Shown here: in pieces, positions 11,101 to 20,508 of the stretch | Layout: each line of letters starts with the position of its first letter | How positions within the stretch are numbered: position 1 is the stretch's first letter | Assembly: GCA_903813345.2 (NCBI GenBank) | Contig: CAIIXF020000001.1 | Location: forward strand, 56,592,270 to 56,656,269 | Direction: 5' to 3' | DNA: 64,000 nt | Source of the DNA: Owenia fusiformis | Lineage: Eukaryota > Annelida > Polychaeta > Sabellida > Oweniidae | Notes under the pieces: generated by a model | What the model was told of the DNA's origin: nothing | Seen by the model: only the letters and a program-made list of their open reading frames with translations | The model's database searches: none | Program-made: the position numbers and the translations under genes

Positions 11101-14100
11101 ACGCTACCCTATTGGAACATGCCCGGCTGTTAACATATCGAGCACAAACTTAGAACTGGATTTGAATACTGTGACGCAATGTTGTGATTCAGCTACTCCA
11201 GTTGACATGGAGCTTTCTGATGGAGCCCCTTGCAAGCAGCGTACAGTTTTAACTGAACTGGAGGGACTTGGGAATTATATTAAACTGTTTTAATTCACTT
11301 AAATGTGGATGCCACACCTATTAGCCTAATCATGTATAACTTTTCAATAAATTCATTTTAAAAGATCATTAGATTGAAACACTTGATTGTTAATGGACAC
11401 ATTTGTTGGAAAATTTGTCAAAAATGATTTACCTCAAGAGCATCAATAACTTGTATTCCCAGGATTATGTTCAGTAAAAGCCAAAACAAAATCAATTGTT
11501 TTCTGATGAATGTTGATTTATTAACCTTACCTAGCTAACTTTAAAGCCAGCTGATAGGATTAAGAGGGACACTGTTGTAGTTAAACATGACAAAATGAAA
11601 TAAACCATGTACAAATTAATATTCTGTTCTCAAAGTGAATATTATCAGACTGGTGAAGATGCAGTTACCATGGTAACATGGAGGATATACAATAAAGCAT
11701 ATTGACAATTATGAAAACATCCTACTTACTCACCTTATGCTACTGAGTCTTTTGTTCTTGTAATGTAATTTATACTCAGTGGGACTGATAAGCTTTTCTT
11801 TGAGGTTCTTGGATGAAGTGATACTCCAGGAGTGTGCTCTGCTTCTAGATGGCTCTGTTCTTGTTTTTGACCATGTTTGAGACCTTGGCCTCTGTTTGTT
11901 TTCATCCAGCCCAATGGTATTCTCTATGAATGTCTGGTTAGCATTTAAACTCGCTGTTATTGATAGGTACATTCTCCCTTGTTTTGATGCACACAATTGC
12001 TAGTAGAATTTAATAAATTTCAGTAAGCATTTTTTGACTTCCAATCAGTATTTAATTTAAAAGAACTTGTTCCTGTTTTCAGATGGCAGCTTGATACTAC
12101 TTTGCCGTTGTCTGATTTTCAGGCATTTCTTAATGTACCATGTGTGAAAATAACAATTAAAAGTCATAGCACTTTCGTCATTCAATATTTCTTGTTTAAT
12201 AAGTTATAAGCTAATCTCTGGGCAAAGTTTTTTAGATCAATTTATGATTGTGTACATTGCACTTTTTCAACTCTACTTGTGTCATTTACTGTAAAACCTT
12301 TCTTATGAGAACATTGCAAGTACTGAATAGAAGTTTTCACATTGAGAGGTGTTCACATTTAGAACTTGTATGACAATATGAGAATCAAAAGGGTATTAGG
12401 AATGTAACTCAACCAGTGTTCACATTTCTCAGAGTTCACTTCTAGATATGTTCATATACAGGCTTAACTGCAAATTGCTTGGCAGAAGTAGGCTACTCAG
12501 TTGAAGTATTTTACAATTGTACAGTAATATATGTTTGAATTGATTATAATTGCATTGTAGAGTGAAATAATGAATCTGAATTTGTAAATTATAGCTTTGA
12601 ATGAACTTTCGAAGTCATTATACACTTAAAATCAGTTACAGGGAAATTTAAGTGAAATATAAATGGACATTTTAAGCAGGGACGGATATACCATCTACTA
12701 CTAAATATAAATCAAAATATAGAGCAAATGCACATTTAATGAACTTATAATATGACTTTGTCTATTGTTTCGTTTTTTTTTTATTATTTTCTTAATCAAA
12801 TTTCAGGGTTCTACTTTCCACTGATGAAATATTAAGGATCTCATTCATTAAGTCCTTCTCACAAAACAAAAATAAGTTTCATATTAAGACACCATTCATG
12901 ATAAGGATTCTGTTTGATTCAAGTTCAAACATAAATTTTACTAACTTCAAAGATGTTATATTGAATTCTAGTTGAATCTGGATAGTTGTGGATTATCTCT
13001 GTGGTAGCGACATGTATAGATTTTGAAATCTTATCTGCTTCTTATCTTGAACTGAACATTAGCTTGTACAAACTTGCTCCACTTGATAACTATTACTTGA
13101 ATTTTTGGCACAATATAGTAAACAAAATTGTAAAAATGACAAAGTGTAGGTTAAAATGCAAAATATTTGATATCATTACAAATTAATTGCATATCATGTC
13201 AAATGTGGCGAAAACAAAAATGTTAGAATTAACCACAAAGTATTCACTTCTAGTTAAACCCTCCTAAATACAGTAAAACCTGTCTAATTTGAATGCCTCT
13301 AGGACCAGCCAAAAGTGTTCAAATTAATAGGGGTTCAAGTCTCATGGTTTATAATCATGGAAGTCAATGAGAGAAAATAAATTTGAGACTGGGAAAAAAT
13401 GTTCACATTGAGAGGTGTTCAGATTAAAGATGTGTTCAGATACAGATTTCCCTGTATTTAATGATTAGATAACAGTGTGTTAGGAGAACAAAAATATGTA
13501 ATAGAAGTATTTCCCCATCTCATAATAAGAAAATCTTACATGGCAACTTTGCAAGGTGTGATTAGCAATATGACAGCTTTACCTCTAGAGAAGGATGTAT
13601 ATATGGTAGAATTGTATGGGGTTAAATTTTTGATAACAGACAAAACAAGCAAGCAAAATTATTCAAAACTTTAATGTAACATGGAAACAGTTGCCCTTAA
13701 AATACCTGAAGAAAATTTGTTTACCTTGTTCTTATGACACCACATGGTATTATACATGACAAATCAAAGAAGACTGATAATTTTAAAGTATCTACATTAA
13801 AGGTGGCCAAATTCTCAAAACAAGATATTTTTGTGATGACAACAGCTGAACTTGCTTCCCCCAAGGAGACCCCCCCCCCCCTATATGCCAACATGAGTTT
13901 AGCTCCTTGAGATGCATTATAATTGTAGATCCGCAATGAGGTTGACAAATATGCCAGAATATTCACATTCTCCGTGGAGAGCATGCGCAATGAGAAACTG
14001 AAAGATGTGAGACAGCAGTGGAAACATAGCAGGTACGTATAATATTATTTACATGAGCATAAAAATACAAATAGGAGCCAAACTGGAGATTCACAATGAA

Positions 14101-17100
14101 TGTCTATTTTCTCTCAAGATGAGGCCATACTAAAAGAAATTTCACAATCTTTGGGGGACATTTTCGCAGGGGGTAGCTCAAATGGGTGTAAAGTGTAAAT
14201 GTGTAGTATTTGTTGAATGCAATATTAAGGTAAATTTTGGATCGTCAACTCGTTATTATCATCCAATCATTCATGTTATTATGTAGTCATTTTGTTTATT
14301 TTTCCACAAAAGTTTAGTTCAACATAAAACTGATCACAAAAAGGGTTCTCACCAGGAATTTTTAGACCCCAGATTTTTTCATGGTATCGCAACTTCTCCC
14401 CCATGAGATCAGAGATATCCTATAAGTAAACTTTTCAAAATACGTATTTTCTCAAGAGTTTTACCACAAATAATGTGACAAAAATGTAAAATTAGACTCC
14501 GAAAAAAAACTCTACTCCGGAAAAGCTATTAGACTCTGGAGCAAGATGTTCTAAAGACATTAGACTCCGGAGAATCTCCGGAGTACAAAAGCCTAGTGAT
14601 GACCCTGCAAAATATTGATTCACTTGCACTTTTCAATTCCTTCATAATTCTTATGTATTTTGCTTGCTAGATTTTTCTTCGGCAAGAACAAGGTGATGTC
14701 AAATGCCCTAGGTGTAGACTCCGCTTCTGAGTACAAGGATAACCTCCACAAAGTCTCCCAGCAGTTACAAGGCCAGAGGGGGCTACTGATGACAAATAAA
14801 AAAACAGATGAAGTTGTTGAGTAAGGACTTTTATCATTATTTTCTAAAGTATTGAGATTTGATATTTAATAAATTAATATGTAACTTAGTATTGGGACTG
14901 TTTATAGCACGATATAGGGCATATAGCAGGGGTTTCACGAGAATTTCTCACAACAGGCAAATTAATGGAAATCATAAAATGGAAAAAGTTGAAAAGTCCC
15001 TTAAAACAACAGGCAATTTTGTGAAAATAACTGGTGAAAATCACCTGTTGCCTGCTGCTAATGAAACCCCTGTATAGGGATGTATGCCTTCATTGTAGGA
15101 GCAGAACATAACGCTGTGTCATATCACATGTACTAGTCTACAGTCATTATTCAACTAGTTGAAGATATGTCCTTAAAAACTGACATGTATCTTCATCATG
15201 TACAAAAATCAAGTTAATAGGCAAAAAGTCAAAGGTGTCTAACTGTCTACTGTTGTAAGTACGGGCAATTGGCCTTTGGCCAGACACTGAACTGATGATT
15301 TTATCTTTTAAGTACATATTAAATGTACTGCCATCTTTTGAACTATAATATGTTTTTTTTACAATTCTTAATGCTGTTTTAGAATAGAGCACTAACAAAA
15401 ATGTTTTGTTCAATGTGTATGTAGGACTGATGTTGTATAGCAATATTATACAGGGTGATCCAAAAATTGAGCCCTGAGTATTCGTAAATATCTTTTTATC
15501 ACACTTTGAAAAAGTGCTATATTGTCGTCTTGTGCTGTTGGGCGGGCGTGCGGGCGGGCGGCACATAAACCAAATCTTGTCATCAAATTTCCAGGATAAC
15601 TGCTTACCTGTTCAACTTGAAATTTTTACAGATGCAAGAGCAGACTAGTACCAAGATCTGATTAGGTTAAGGGCATGCTGGGTAAACTATGTGGCGGCCA
15701 TTTTGAATTTTTCAACAAATCTTGTCATCAAAATTCCTGGAAACCACTTATCCGTTCAACTTGAAATTTTTACAGATGCAAGAGCAGACTATTGCCAAGA
15801 TCTGATTAGGTTTTGGGTATGCTGGCTGAATTACATGGTGGCCATTTTGAATTTTTCAATTTGGCGGCCATTTTGAATTTTTCAACTTGCTCCAAATTGA
15901 CCAAATTTTTTTTAAAAACATCTACAAGTTCTCAGAAGTTCAAATCTGACCTTAGATTTCAGATTTGACCTTTCGTTCACCTTCAGTGACCTTGAAAAGG
16001 TCAAAAAGTTGATTTTCTAAATTGATATTTTGGATTTAAATTTAGGTCAGCTTAATTACAAAACACCAACTGAGGTCTGAAAAAGTGAAATTTTCAAGGT
16101 CAAAGGTCAAGGTCATTAAACTAGGTCACAGATTTGACCTTTCATTCACCTTCAGTGACCTTGAAAAGGTCAAAAAAGTTGATTTTCTAAATTGATATTT
16201 TGGATTTAAATTTAGGTCAGCTTAATTACAAAAGACCTACTGAGGTCTGAAAAAGTGAAATTTCAAGGTCGAAGGTCAAGGTCATTAAACTAGGTCACAA
16301 ATGATGTTATCCAAGTTTCTCAAAGTTTGAGACTACAAATCAATTCTTGTCATCAAAATTCCAAGAAAACCGCTAACCTGTTCAACTTGAAATTTTTACA
16401 CATGCAATAGCAGACTAGTGCCAAGATCTGATTAGGTTTAGGGCATGCTGGGTAAACTACGTGGCGGCCATTTTGAATTTTTCAACAAATCTTGTCATCA
16501 AAATTCCAGGAAAACCACTTATCCGTTCAACTTGAAATTTTTACAGATGCAAGAGCAGACTATTGCCAAGATCTGATTAGGTTTTGGGTATGCTGGCTGA
16601 ATTACATGGTGGCCATTATGATTTTTTCAATTTGGCGGCCATTTTGAATTTTTCAACTTGCTCCAAATTGACCAAATTTTTTTTTAAAAACATCTACAAG
16701 TTCTCAGAAGTTCAAATCTGACCTTAGATTTCAGATTTGACATTTTGCTGGCCTTCAGTGACCTTGAAAAGGTCAAAAATTTGATTTTCTAAATTTATAT
16801 TTTGGATTTAAATTAAGGTCAGCTTAATTACAAAAGACCTACTGAGGTCTGAAAAAGTGAAATTTTCAAGGTCGAAGGTCATCAAATTAGGTCACAAACA
16901 ATGTTATCTAAATTTTCCCAAAGTTCAAGACTACAAATAAATTCTTGTCATCAACATTGCAGGAAAACCGCTAACCTTATCAACTTGAAATGTTTACAGA
17001 TGCAAGAGCAGACTAGTGCCAAGGTCTGATTAGGTTTTGGCCATGCTGGGTAAATTGCATGGTGGCCAGTTTGCTCTTCAAAGTGCGATATTTATCACTG

Positions 17101-20100
17101 TGTGTCTTGTTTATTTTCCATTTTTATGTTACCACCAAAAGTACTGTATACTGTACATACTGTATAAGAATAGACTTCAATGTTTTTGAAAATGATGTTA
17201 GAAGTTCAGTCATCAGTGTCTGTAACAAATGTCAGGTTGTGACATTTTGGATGTTAGTGCCTGTATAATTTTGTGAAAATGTTGGTTACTCAAAGCATGA
17301 GCATTTCCCAAACTTTCATTCAAATGTGAACCATGGTTCAGAAATGCTAACTTAGTTAGCAGCAAAGGTAATGATGTTGTTACAGAAATATACCAGCATT
17401 CATTTTATTGACTGATTCGGAGAGCATGTGAAAGTACCATTTGCCTGCATCGTTCAGTCCCATTATTCTTGAATGTCTCTGATGACCTCAAAATTGCAAA
17501 CAACATGTACAATTGACTTACTGATATATTCTTTACCATAATATTTCCCAAAAAGTCTGCATCATGTTATCAATATCAAAGTGATCAATTTGTCACAGAT
17601 GTGTGGAATGCTCCTTGGTATTGGCAATCATATTCATAGAGAAATGAGGCACCAGCATCATGCATTAAGTTAACATACACTTCAGACAATATGGAATCTC
17701 TAGCTGGATAATAAAAAGTTATTTTTATGTAACATGCATGCATTGCCATTGCAGATGGTTTGATGACTTCAGAGTGCCAGAGTTTGCAAGGAGTGGTAAT
17801 GAGGCCACAGAACAGGTGATATTAGGGGAGGGTCCACTGACACGCTTCTCTCATGCCATGGAACCACAGCTCAGACAATTAGGTTTACCAACAAGTTTAA
17901 AAAAAGGTGATTAATTATACACATTTGTCTTGTGCTAATTATGTCACCATCATATGTGGTCACATATTGTTATAGTCTCAAACTTTTTGTGGATGGTTTT
18001 TAGCAGTTTGTATTCTATGTTTGGAGCTCAGTGTGTGTAACAAATGGTGTGTGGTGACATTTTGCATGGTAATGTCTTGTTTCTCTCTGTAGGCATACAA
18101 AATATTTAAGCAATCTTTGAAATAATTGATTGAGCCTGCTTCAATGTTCTATGGTTTTATGATTTTCACTTTCTTAAAAATTAAAATATTAAAACCAGTT
18201 GGTCAGCTTATGAATAATCTGTACCTCATTTACTGGTAATCAACCAATCAGAATAGTTCCCAGCCAACTCTTGATATGATCTGCTCAGAATTCTCTCTCA
18301 AATGAGAAAGACATATGGTCTGAACTGAACAGTTCATCATGTATCTCGGCTTGGGTACTGTTGCTGTACAATGTAGTCTAATATTGAACCAAGAGAAGAA
18401 TAACTCCCACAGAAAATATTTTTTTGATAATTTATTGTAAGCTTTGATGTGGTCCGTTTGAGCTGTTGTTGGTGTCAAATGAAAGATATGTAAGTCTTTA
18501 TTTTGCCCAAAAACGTTGAAAATACACAAAGTGAGCCCTTTAATACAGAAATCCACCAAAGTTAAACAACCATTAATGTTCTAAAATGGCAAATTTAATT
18601 AGATATGACCAAATTAAGTCAATTAACAATTAAATGTATATCTGTATATTGACCATTATGTACACTTAAGTTATATTTAATTATCCCAACGAACGAAGTT
18701 CGTTAGGGATATAGTGAAGCCCTCCGTCCGTCCGTCTGTCCGTCAGTCCGTCAGTCAGTCAGTCAGTCCGTCCGTCTGTCCGGAAGATAACTCAAATACT
18801 AGTTGACAGATTTTCTTCATATTTAGTGGAAATATGTATATTGGTGAATAGTTTTACGCTTTTTTTCAAGATGGCCGTCGCTTTAAAAATGACGGGACTT
18901 TTTCGCAAAAATCATAAATTTTTCATTCTAAACCAAAGTAATTAATATTATTGTTTGAAATTTTGGTAGTGTATTCACAACATTTATCTATTTCACATAT
19001 ATTCCTTGTTTTTCATCCTGACCCCCAGGGGCCATGTATGGGGGGGGCAGGAAAACAGAAATTTTCGCTAATTTTTAGATCTTTCTGAAGTATAGCTTTA
19101 TTATACTCAAATGAAAGGCAATTAAGAGTAGATTGCAAATATTGTATCTTTTTTCTGATTCGAGCCTCGTAAAATTCAAAATGGCCGTCTAATGTACGAT
19201 TTCGCAATAATATTTAGAGCCCTTCAAAGTATAGCTATATTATACTCAAATTGAAGGAATTTTGGAGTAGATCACGATTATGGTATTATTTTTCAGATTT
19301 GTACCTCAGAAAATTCAAAATGGCTGCTTTGCAGGAATTCGCAATTCTAAAATCTAATTTTTTCATTTTCAGGTAATTGATTGGAATTCGGTAATTGATA
19401 TTTTGTTCGTTGGGATGTGCTACTCCGCGGAGTTGCCGTTATCTAGTTAAAAAAATTTTTTTATCCTAGGTGTCATCCATCTTATATCAGAATACACAGT
19501 TTGTAAAAAAGGAGAGACTCTAACACCAGAGCAATGTAGAATTTTAGTAAGTTCATTTACGTTATTCGTAATCTTTAGACCTTTTCAATAATCCCTGTCA
19601 CATTTGGATTTTATATCAAGTATAAATTGGCATATGCTTGGACATATTGCTACCTACAACCAATGACATCATCAAAATGGCCAATATATCTCAGCTTCTT
19701 TGATGTACCAAAAGGTGACAGGGTTTATTGGAAATAAATAGATAAAGAACCATGAGAGCTTTAAATACCAATATATTCATTGTCTTATTTTAATCATTTA
19801 AATGCCCCTTGCTCTTCTACTTGCCCTTCTGGCTGCGTGAAATACCCATACAATTATTGCACTCAGCATCATTTGATATTTGTATAGTATTCTATGTACA
19901 TGTAAGTATAAAAATGAATGCATTATTTTATGTTTATTTTCAGAAATTATTTGACTACCAAATGGCTACATTTCATCTCACTATAGAAACAGTTTGGTCA
20001 AATGATGGCAAGTTTGATATTTTAAAAGATAGAAGTATCCCTCTGCGGCCGACAAAAGTTGTAATAAAACGTAAGTTCACAGAATCTAAAATCTGCAATT

Positions 20101-20508
20101 TTTGGGTGGAGAGGTGAACTGGATAAATTTTATACCTTCACTTAAACTGAGAATGTAATTTGGCATTTAAAAAAAAATGAAATGATAGCCTTTTCAAGAA
20201 ATTGTACAAATGCATATAATAATGCAGTTATTTTTGATAAGAATAATTGTCCGATATTTTAAAGAATATAGATGCTAACCAGTAGTTAGTTCCCTGATTG
20301 AAGTCCTATCAGAATGGAGTGTTTACAAAGAGACCTTCTGAACTTAAGTTTTTATATAAGATAAAAACAGCCATTCTTCAATTTACTTATATTCTGCATT
20401 GTGTTGTGTTTAGCTGATGATGATGGGGAGCCCATTGACACAATAGAAGATGCTGATGAGAGTCCAGATGAAGATGACATGCAAGAGGAGGAAGATTCTG
20501 AGGACTGA
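2163..20508 (+). CDS. MRTO4: mRNA turnover protein 4 homologue (60S assembly factor), 8 coding exons
   Basis: MRTO4 is a nucleolar paralogue of the ribosomal stalk protein P0. It occupies the P0 site on pre-60S particles until it is exchanged in the cytoplasm. Coding exons are 2163-2190, 9076-9134, 13929-14032, 14671-14820, 17755-17906, 19470-19546, 19944-20070 and 20414-20508. All junctions have GT..AG borders and the phases join to 264 codons including the stop (263 aa). The protein starts MPKSKRDKK as in vertebrate MRTO4. It continues with [13 protein letters not shown] and WKHSR (exon 3), FFGKNKVM (exon 4), [20 protein letters not shown] (exon 5), [15 protein letters not shown] (exon 6) and KLFDYQMA (exon 7), and ends in an acidic tail (exon 8). 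It is slightly longer than the human protein (239 aa). AATAAA lies at 20718-20723. Intron 2 contains LAS1L. A second copy of exon 8 lies at 22059-22153. Confidence 0.95.
2678..3679. mobile_element. Non-autonomous DNA transposon with about 115-bp inverted repeats
   Basis: The left end (about 2680-2800) and right end (about 3565-3678) are near-perfect reverse complements over roughly 115 bp, both beginning AGAGTCCATTTCA at the outside. The shared arm includes GTCAGTAGAACGGCAAA and a stretch ending in GACATTTGTA. The element is about 1.0 kb, has no open frame, and may be flanked by TA. It lies in MRTO4 intron 1. The long arms and short loop are MITE/foldback features; the superfamily is not clear. 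Confidence 0.75.
3680..6050. other. MRTO4 intron 1, central part, no gene seen
   Basis: A+T-rich intronic sequence without a recognisable coding exon. The short open frames around 4535-4829 and 5681-5981 overlap on both strands and have no coding character. No clear repeat borders were seen. Confidence 0.4.
6055..6215. promoter_or_regulatory. CpG-type promoter-like cluster inside MRTO4 intron 1
   Basis: A compact cluster of motifs known from constitutive promoters: a perfect NRF1-type GCGCATGCGC palindrome at 6060-6069 followed by a second ACATGCGCA, a TCACGTGACT E-box at about 6118-6127, the TCTCGCGAGA palindrome at 6189-6198, and a YY1-like AAAATGGCTGC at about 6202-6212. A good splice donor (GTGAGT at 6145-6150, plus strand) lies inside it. 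MRTO4 already has a promoter before 2163. This second cluster could serve the nested LAS1L gene or an unseen RNA. The motifs are seen; the function is inferred. Confidence 0.45.
6529..7133. mobile_element. piggyBac-type MITE with TTAA target duplication
   Basis: A 605-bp element flanked by TTAA on both sides (6525-6528 and 7134-7137). Its inverted ends read CCCTAGAAGCCCTAAGG and CTTAGGGCTTCTAGGG. The CCCTAGAA terminus next to TTAA is the signature of piggyBac-family transposons. There is no transposase frame. Two internal direct repeats of about 200 bp (starting near 6601 and 6806, each opening with GCTAGGATGTTCAAACTTTT) make up most of the body. It lies in MRTO4 intron 1. Confidence 0.85.
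7140..8524. other. MRTO4 intron 1, 3' part, no gene seen
   Basis: Intronic sequence without a supportable exon. A small local palindrome cluster built on CGTAACTTT/AAAGTT with GAATTC lies at about 8008-8060. Nothing else stands out. Confidence 0.35.
8525..8633. mobile_element. Short pogo/Tc1-like MITE (degraded)
   Basis: Begins TACAGTAAAACCTGTG and ends near a GACAGGTTCCACT that is a weak inverse of the start. It contains the phrase GTTCACTAGAGAGAGGTGT, which is related to the interior of the two better copies at 12287-12472 and 13269-13456. The TA boundary and CAGTAAAACC terminus resemble pogo-type elements. Confidence 0.45.
9076..9134 (+). CDS. MRTO4: MRTO4 exon 2 (last host exon before nested LAS1L)
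   Basis: Reads (V)[19 protein letters not shown], matching the lysine-rich N-terminal region of MRT4 proteins. It is bordered by a TTTGCAG acceptor and a GTAAGA donor. Exon 1 (28 nt) plus this exon (59 nt) gives exactly 29 codons. Together with exon 3 it brackets the nested gene at 9953-11293. Confidence 0.9.
9953..11293 (+). CDS. LAS1L: LAS1-like HEPN endoribonuclease (pre-rRNA ITS2 processing), nested in MRTO4 intron 2
   Basis: LAS1L is the nucleolar nuclease that, with the kinase NOL9/Grc3, cuts internal transcribed spacer 2 during 60S maturation. One uninterrupted frame of 446 codons carries the Las1 N-terminal HEPN domain: [15 protein letters not shown] (9-23), [17 protein letters not shown] (37-53), [12 protein letters not shown] (77-88) and [19 protein letters not shown] (103-121). 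The catalytic R-x4-H motif RNNVAH is at R121/H126. The C-terminal part is divergent but has a W-x3-PIG-x2-P patch ([13 protein letters not shown]) and ends LGNYIKLF. Human LAS1L is longer (about 730 aa) and yeast Las1 is about 500. AATAAA follows at 11346-11351. A TTTTTAG acceptor-like site at 9929-9933 precedes the ATG by 19 nt, so a 5'UTR intron is possible. It is on the same strand as the host gene. Confidence 0.88.
   Translation: MAGKATTAWFNVAEFQDVYKELFSDELSLQKHALDRIDIWRSRSNNKLSSAIDCTASVVLAKIADSTDGDDKNSVQFMYGMAVLRYVNLIVEKQQEGANWSRPMHVMAEEVGVPQWIVDLRNNVAHNNMPSIAVLRLAADFALGWLKQEYWETQLEGVDDSEYAQRSCDLLNGYIKQREQEANDDEIDMTETLTNIDDFVTKNDCEIFLNVFVSSYLFAKFPSTNMEKDSQLTSCLQFWKPILRLINKARLSSVLFYTLIDKLTNSYDPLIHRMASKIVQDLRYVRAEGAIFTNAHNVNWKIMLDKCVAANNVEVVDIIKAIMPEVPGMTRNTKDKLDALTDLYSGSTIDDSVMTSDVHRLDDLSPINSEISYVISNGSVDWSRYPIGTCPAVNISSTNLELDLNTVTQCCDSATPVDMELSDGAPCKQRTVLTELEGLGNYIKLF
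11734..11999 (-). CDS. Possible orphan exon on the minus strand, unknown product
   Basis: An open frame of about 88 codons on the minus strand ends exactly at a strong donor (AAG then GTGAGTAAG; the GTGAGT is at 11733-11728 on the minus strand) and begins after a weak acceptor (CTACTAG, at about 12006-12000). The product is rich in Ser, Arg and Lys ([18 protein letters not shown], then [18 protein letters not shown]). I do not recognise the family. SPTEYKLHY faintly recalls microtubule-associated repeat proteins, but this is weak. It would be a second gene inside MRTO4 intron 2, convergent with LAS1L. No partner exons were found. Confidence 0.28.
12287..12472. mobile_element. pogo/Tc1-like MITE
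   Basis: Starts TACTGTAAAACCTTTCT and ends ATACAGGCTTAACTGCA, which is an imperfect inverse. The interior shares TTTCACATTGAGAGGTGTTC with the copy at 13269-13456. It is 185 bp, non-coding, in MRTO4 intron 2. Confidence 0.6.
13269..13456. mobile_element. pogo/Tc1-like MITE (best copy)
   Basis: The left end TACAGTAAAACCTGTCT and the right end (reverse complement TACAGGGAAATCTGTAT) match at about 13 of 17 positions. It is flanked by TA. The interior holds TTCACATTGAGAGGTGTTCAG, shared with the copies at 8525 and 12287. At 188 bp it is non-coding. Confidence 0.7.
14937..15072. mobile_element. 136-bp MITE with CAGGGGTTTCA ends
   Basis: Perfect 11-bp terminal inverted repeats, CAGGGGTTTCA and TGAAACCCCTG, flanked on both sides by TATAG (14932-14936 and 15073-15077). 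The CAGGGG terminus is common in hAT-like elements, but a 5-bp flank repeat is shorter than the usual 8 bp. It lies just after MRTO4 exon 4. Confidence 0.65.
15449..15475. repeat. Solitary mariner-like terminus
   Basis: ATACAGGGTGATCCAAAAATT resembles a mariner terminal repeat, but I could not find a convincing partner end within 1 kb on either side. It is probably a fragment. Confidence 0.3.
15570..17090. repeat. Complex tandem repeat in MRTO4 intron 4, rich in AGGTCA half-sites
   Basis: A unit of about 145 bp starting TCTTGTCATCAAAATTCC and ending GGCGGCCATTTTGAATTTTTC occurs five times (about 15576, 15719, 16343, 16489, 16943). Between some of these sits a second module of about 170-190 bp carrying AGGTCA/TGACCT motifs. 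The composite repeats with a period near 770 bp. One module contains a perfect DR1 (AGGTCAAAGGTCA, 16097-16109) next to TCAAGGTCA. Degenerate versions follow near 16266 and 16868. No coding content. Confidence 0.75.
18683..19416. mobile_element. Element with ATCCCAACGAAC ends and (CCGT)n tract
   Basis: It is bounded by a perfect 12-bp inverted repeat, ATCCCAACGAAC at 18683-18694 and GTTCGTTGGGAT at 19405-19416. Just inside the left end are AAGTTCGTTAGGGATATAG and a CCGT/CAGT simple repeat (18722-18785). The interior holds two related 120-bp blocks (about 19070-19185 and 19210-19325), each with AGTATAGCT.TATTATACTCAAAT and ending in AAAATTCAAAATGGC. Similar elements are widespread in marine invertebrates (recalled, not searched). 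It sits in MRTO4 intron 5. Confidence 0.7.

Noticed and set aside
13477-13674. Plus-strand 65-codon frame after the pogo-like MITE
   Set aside because: Intronic, no splice borders, no family resemblance, and length within chance for A/T-rich sequence.
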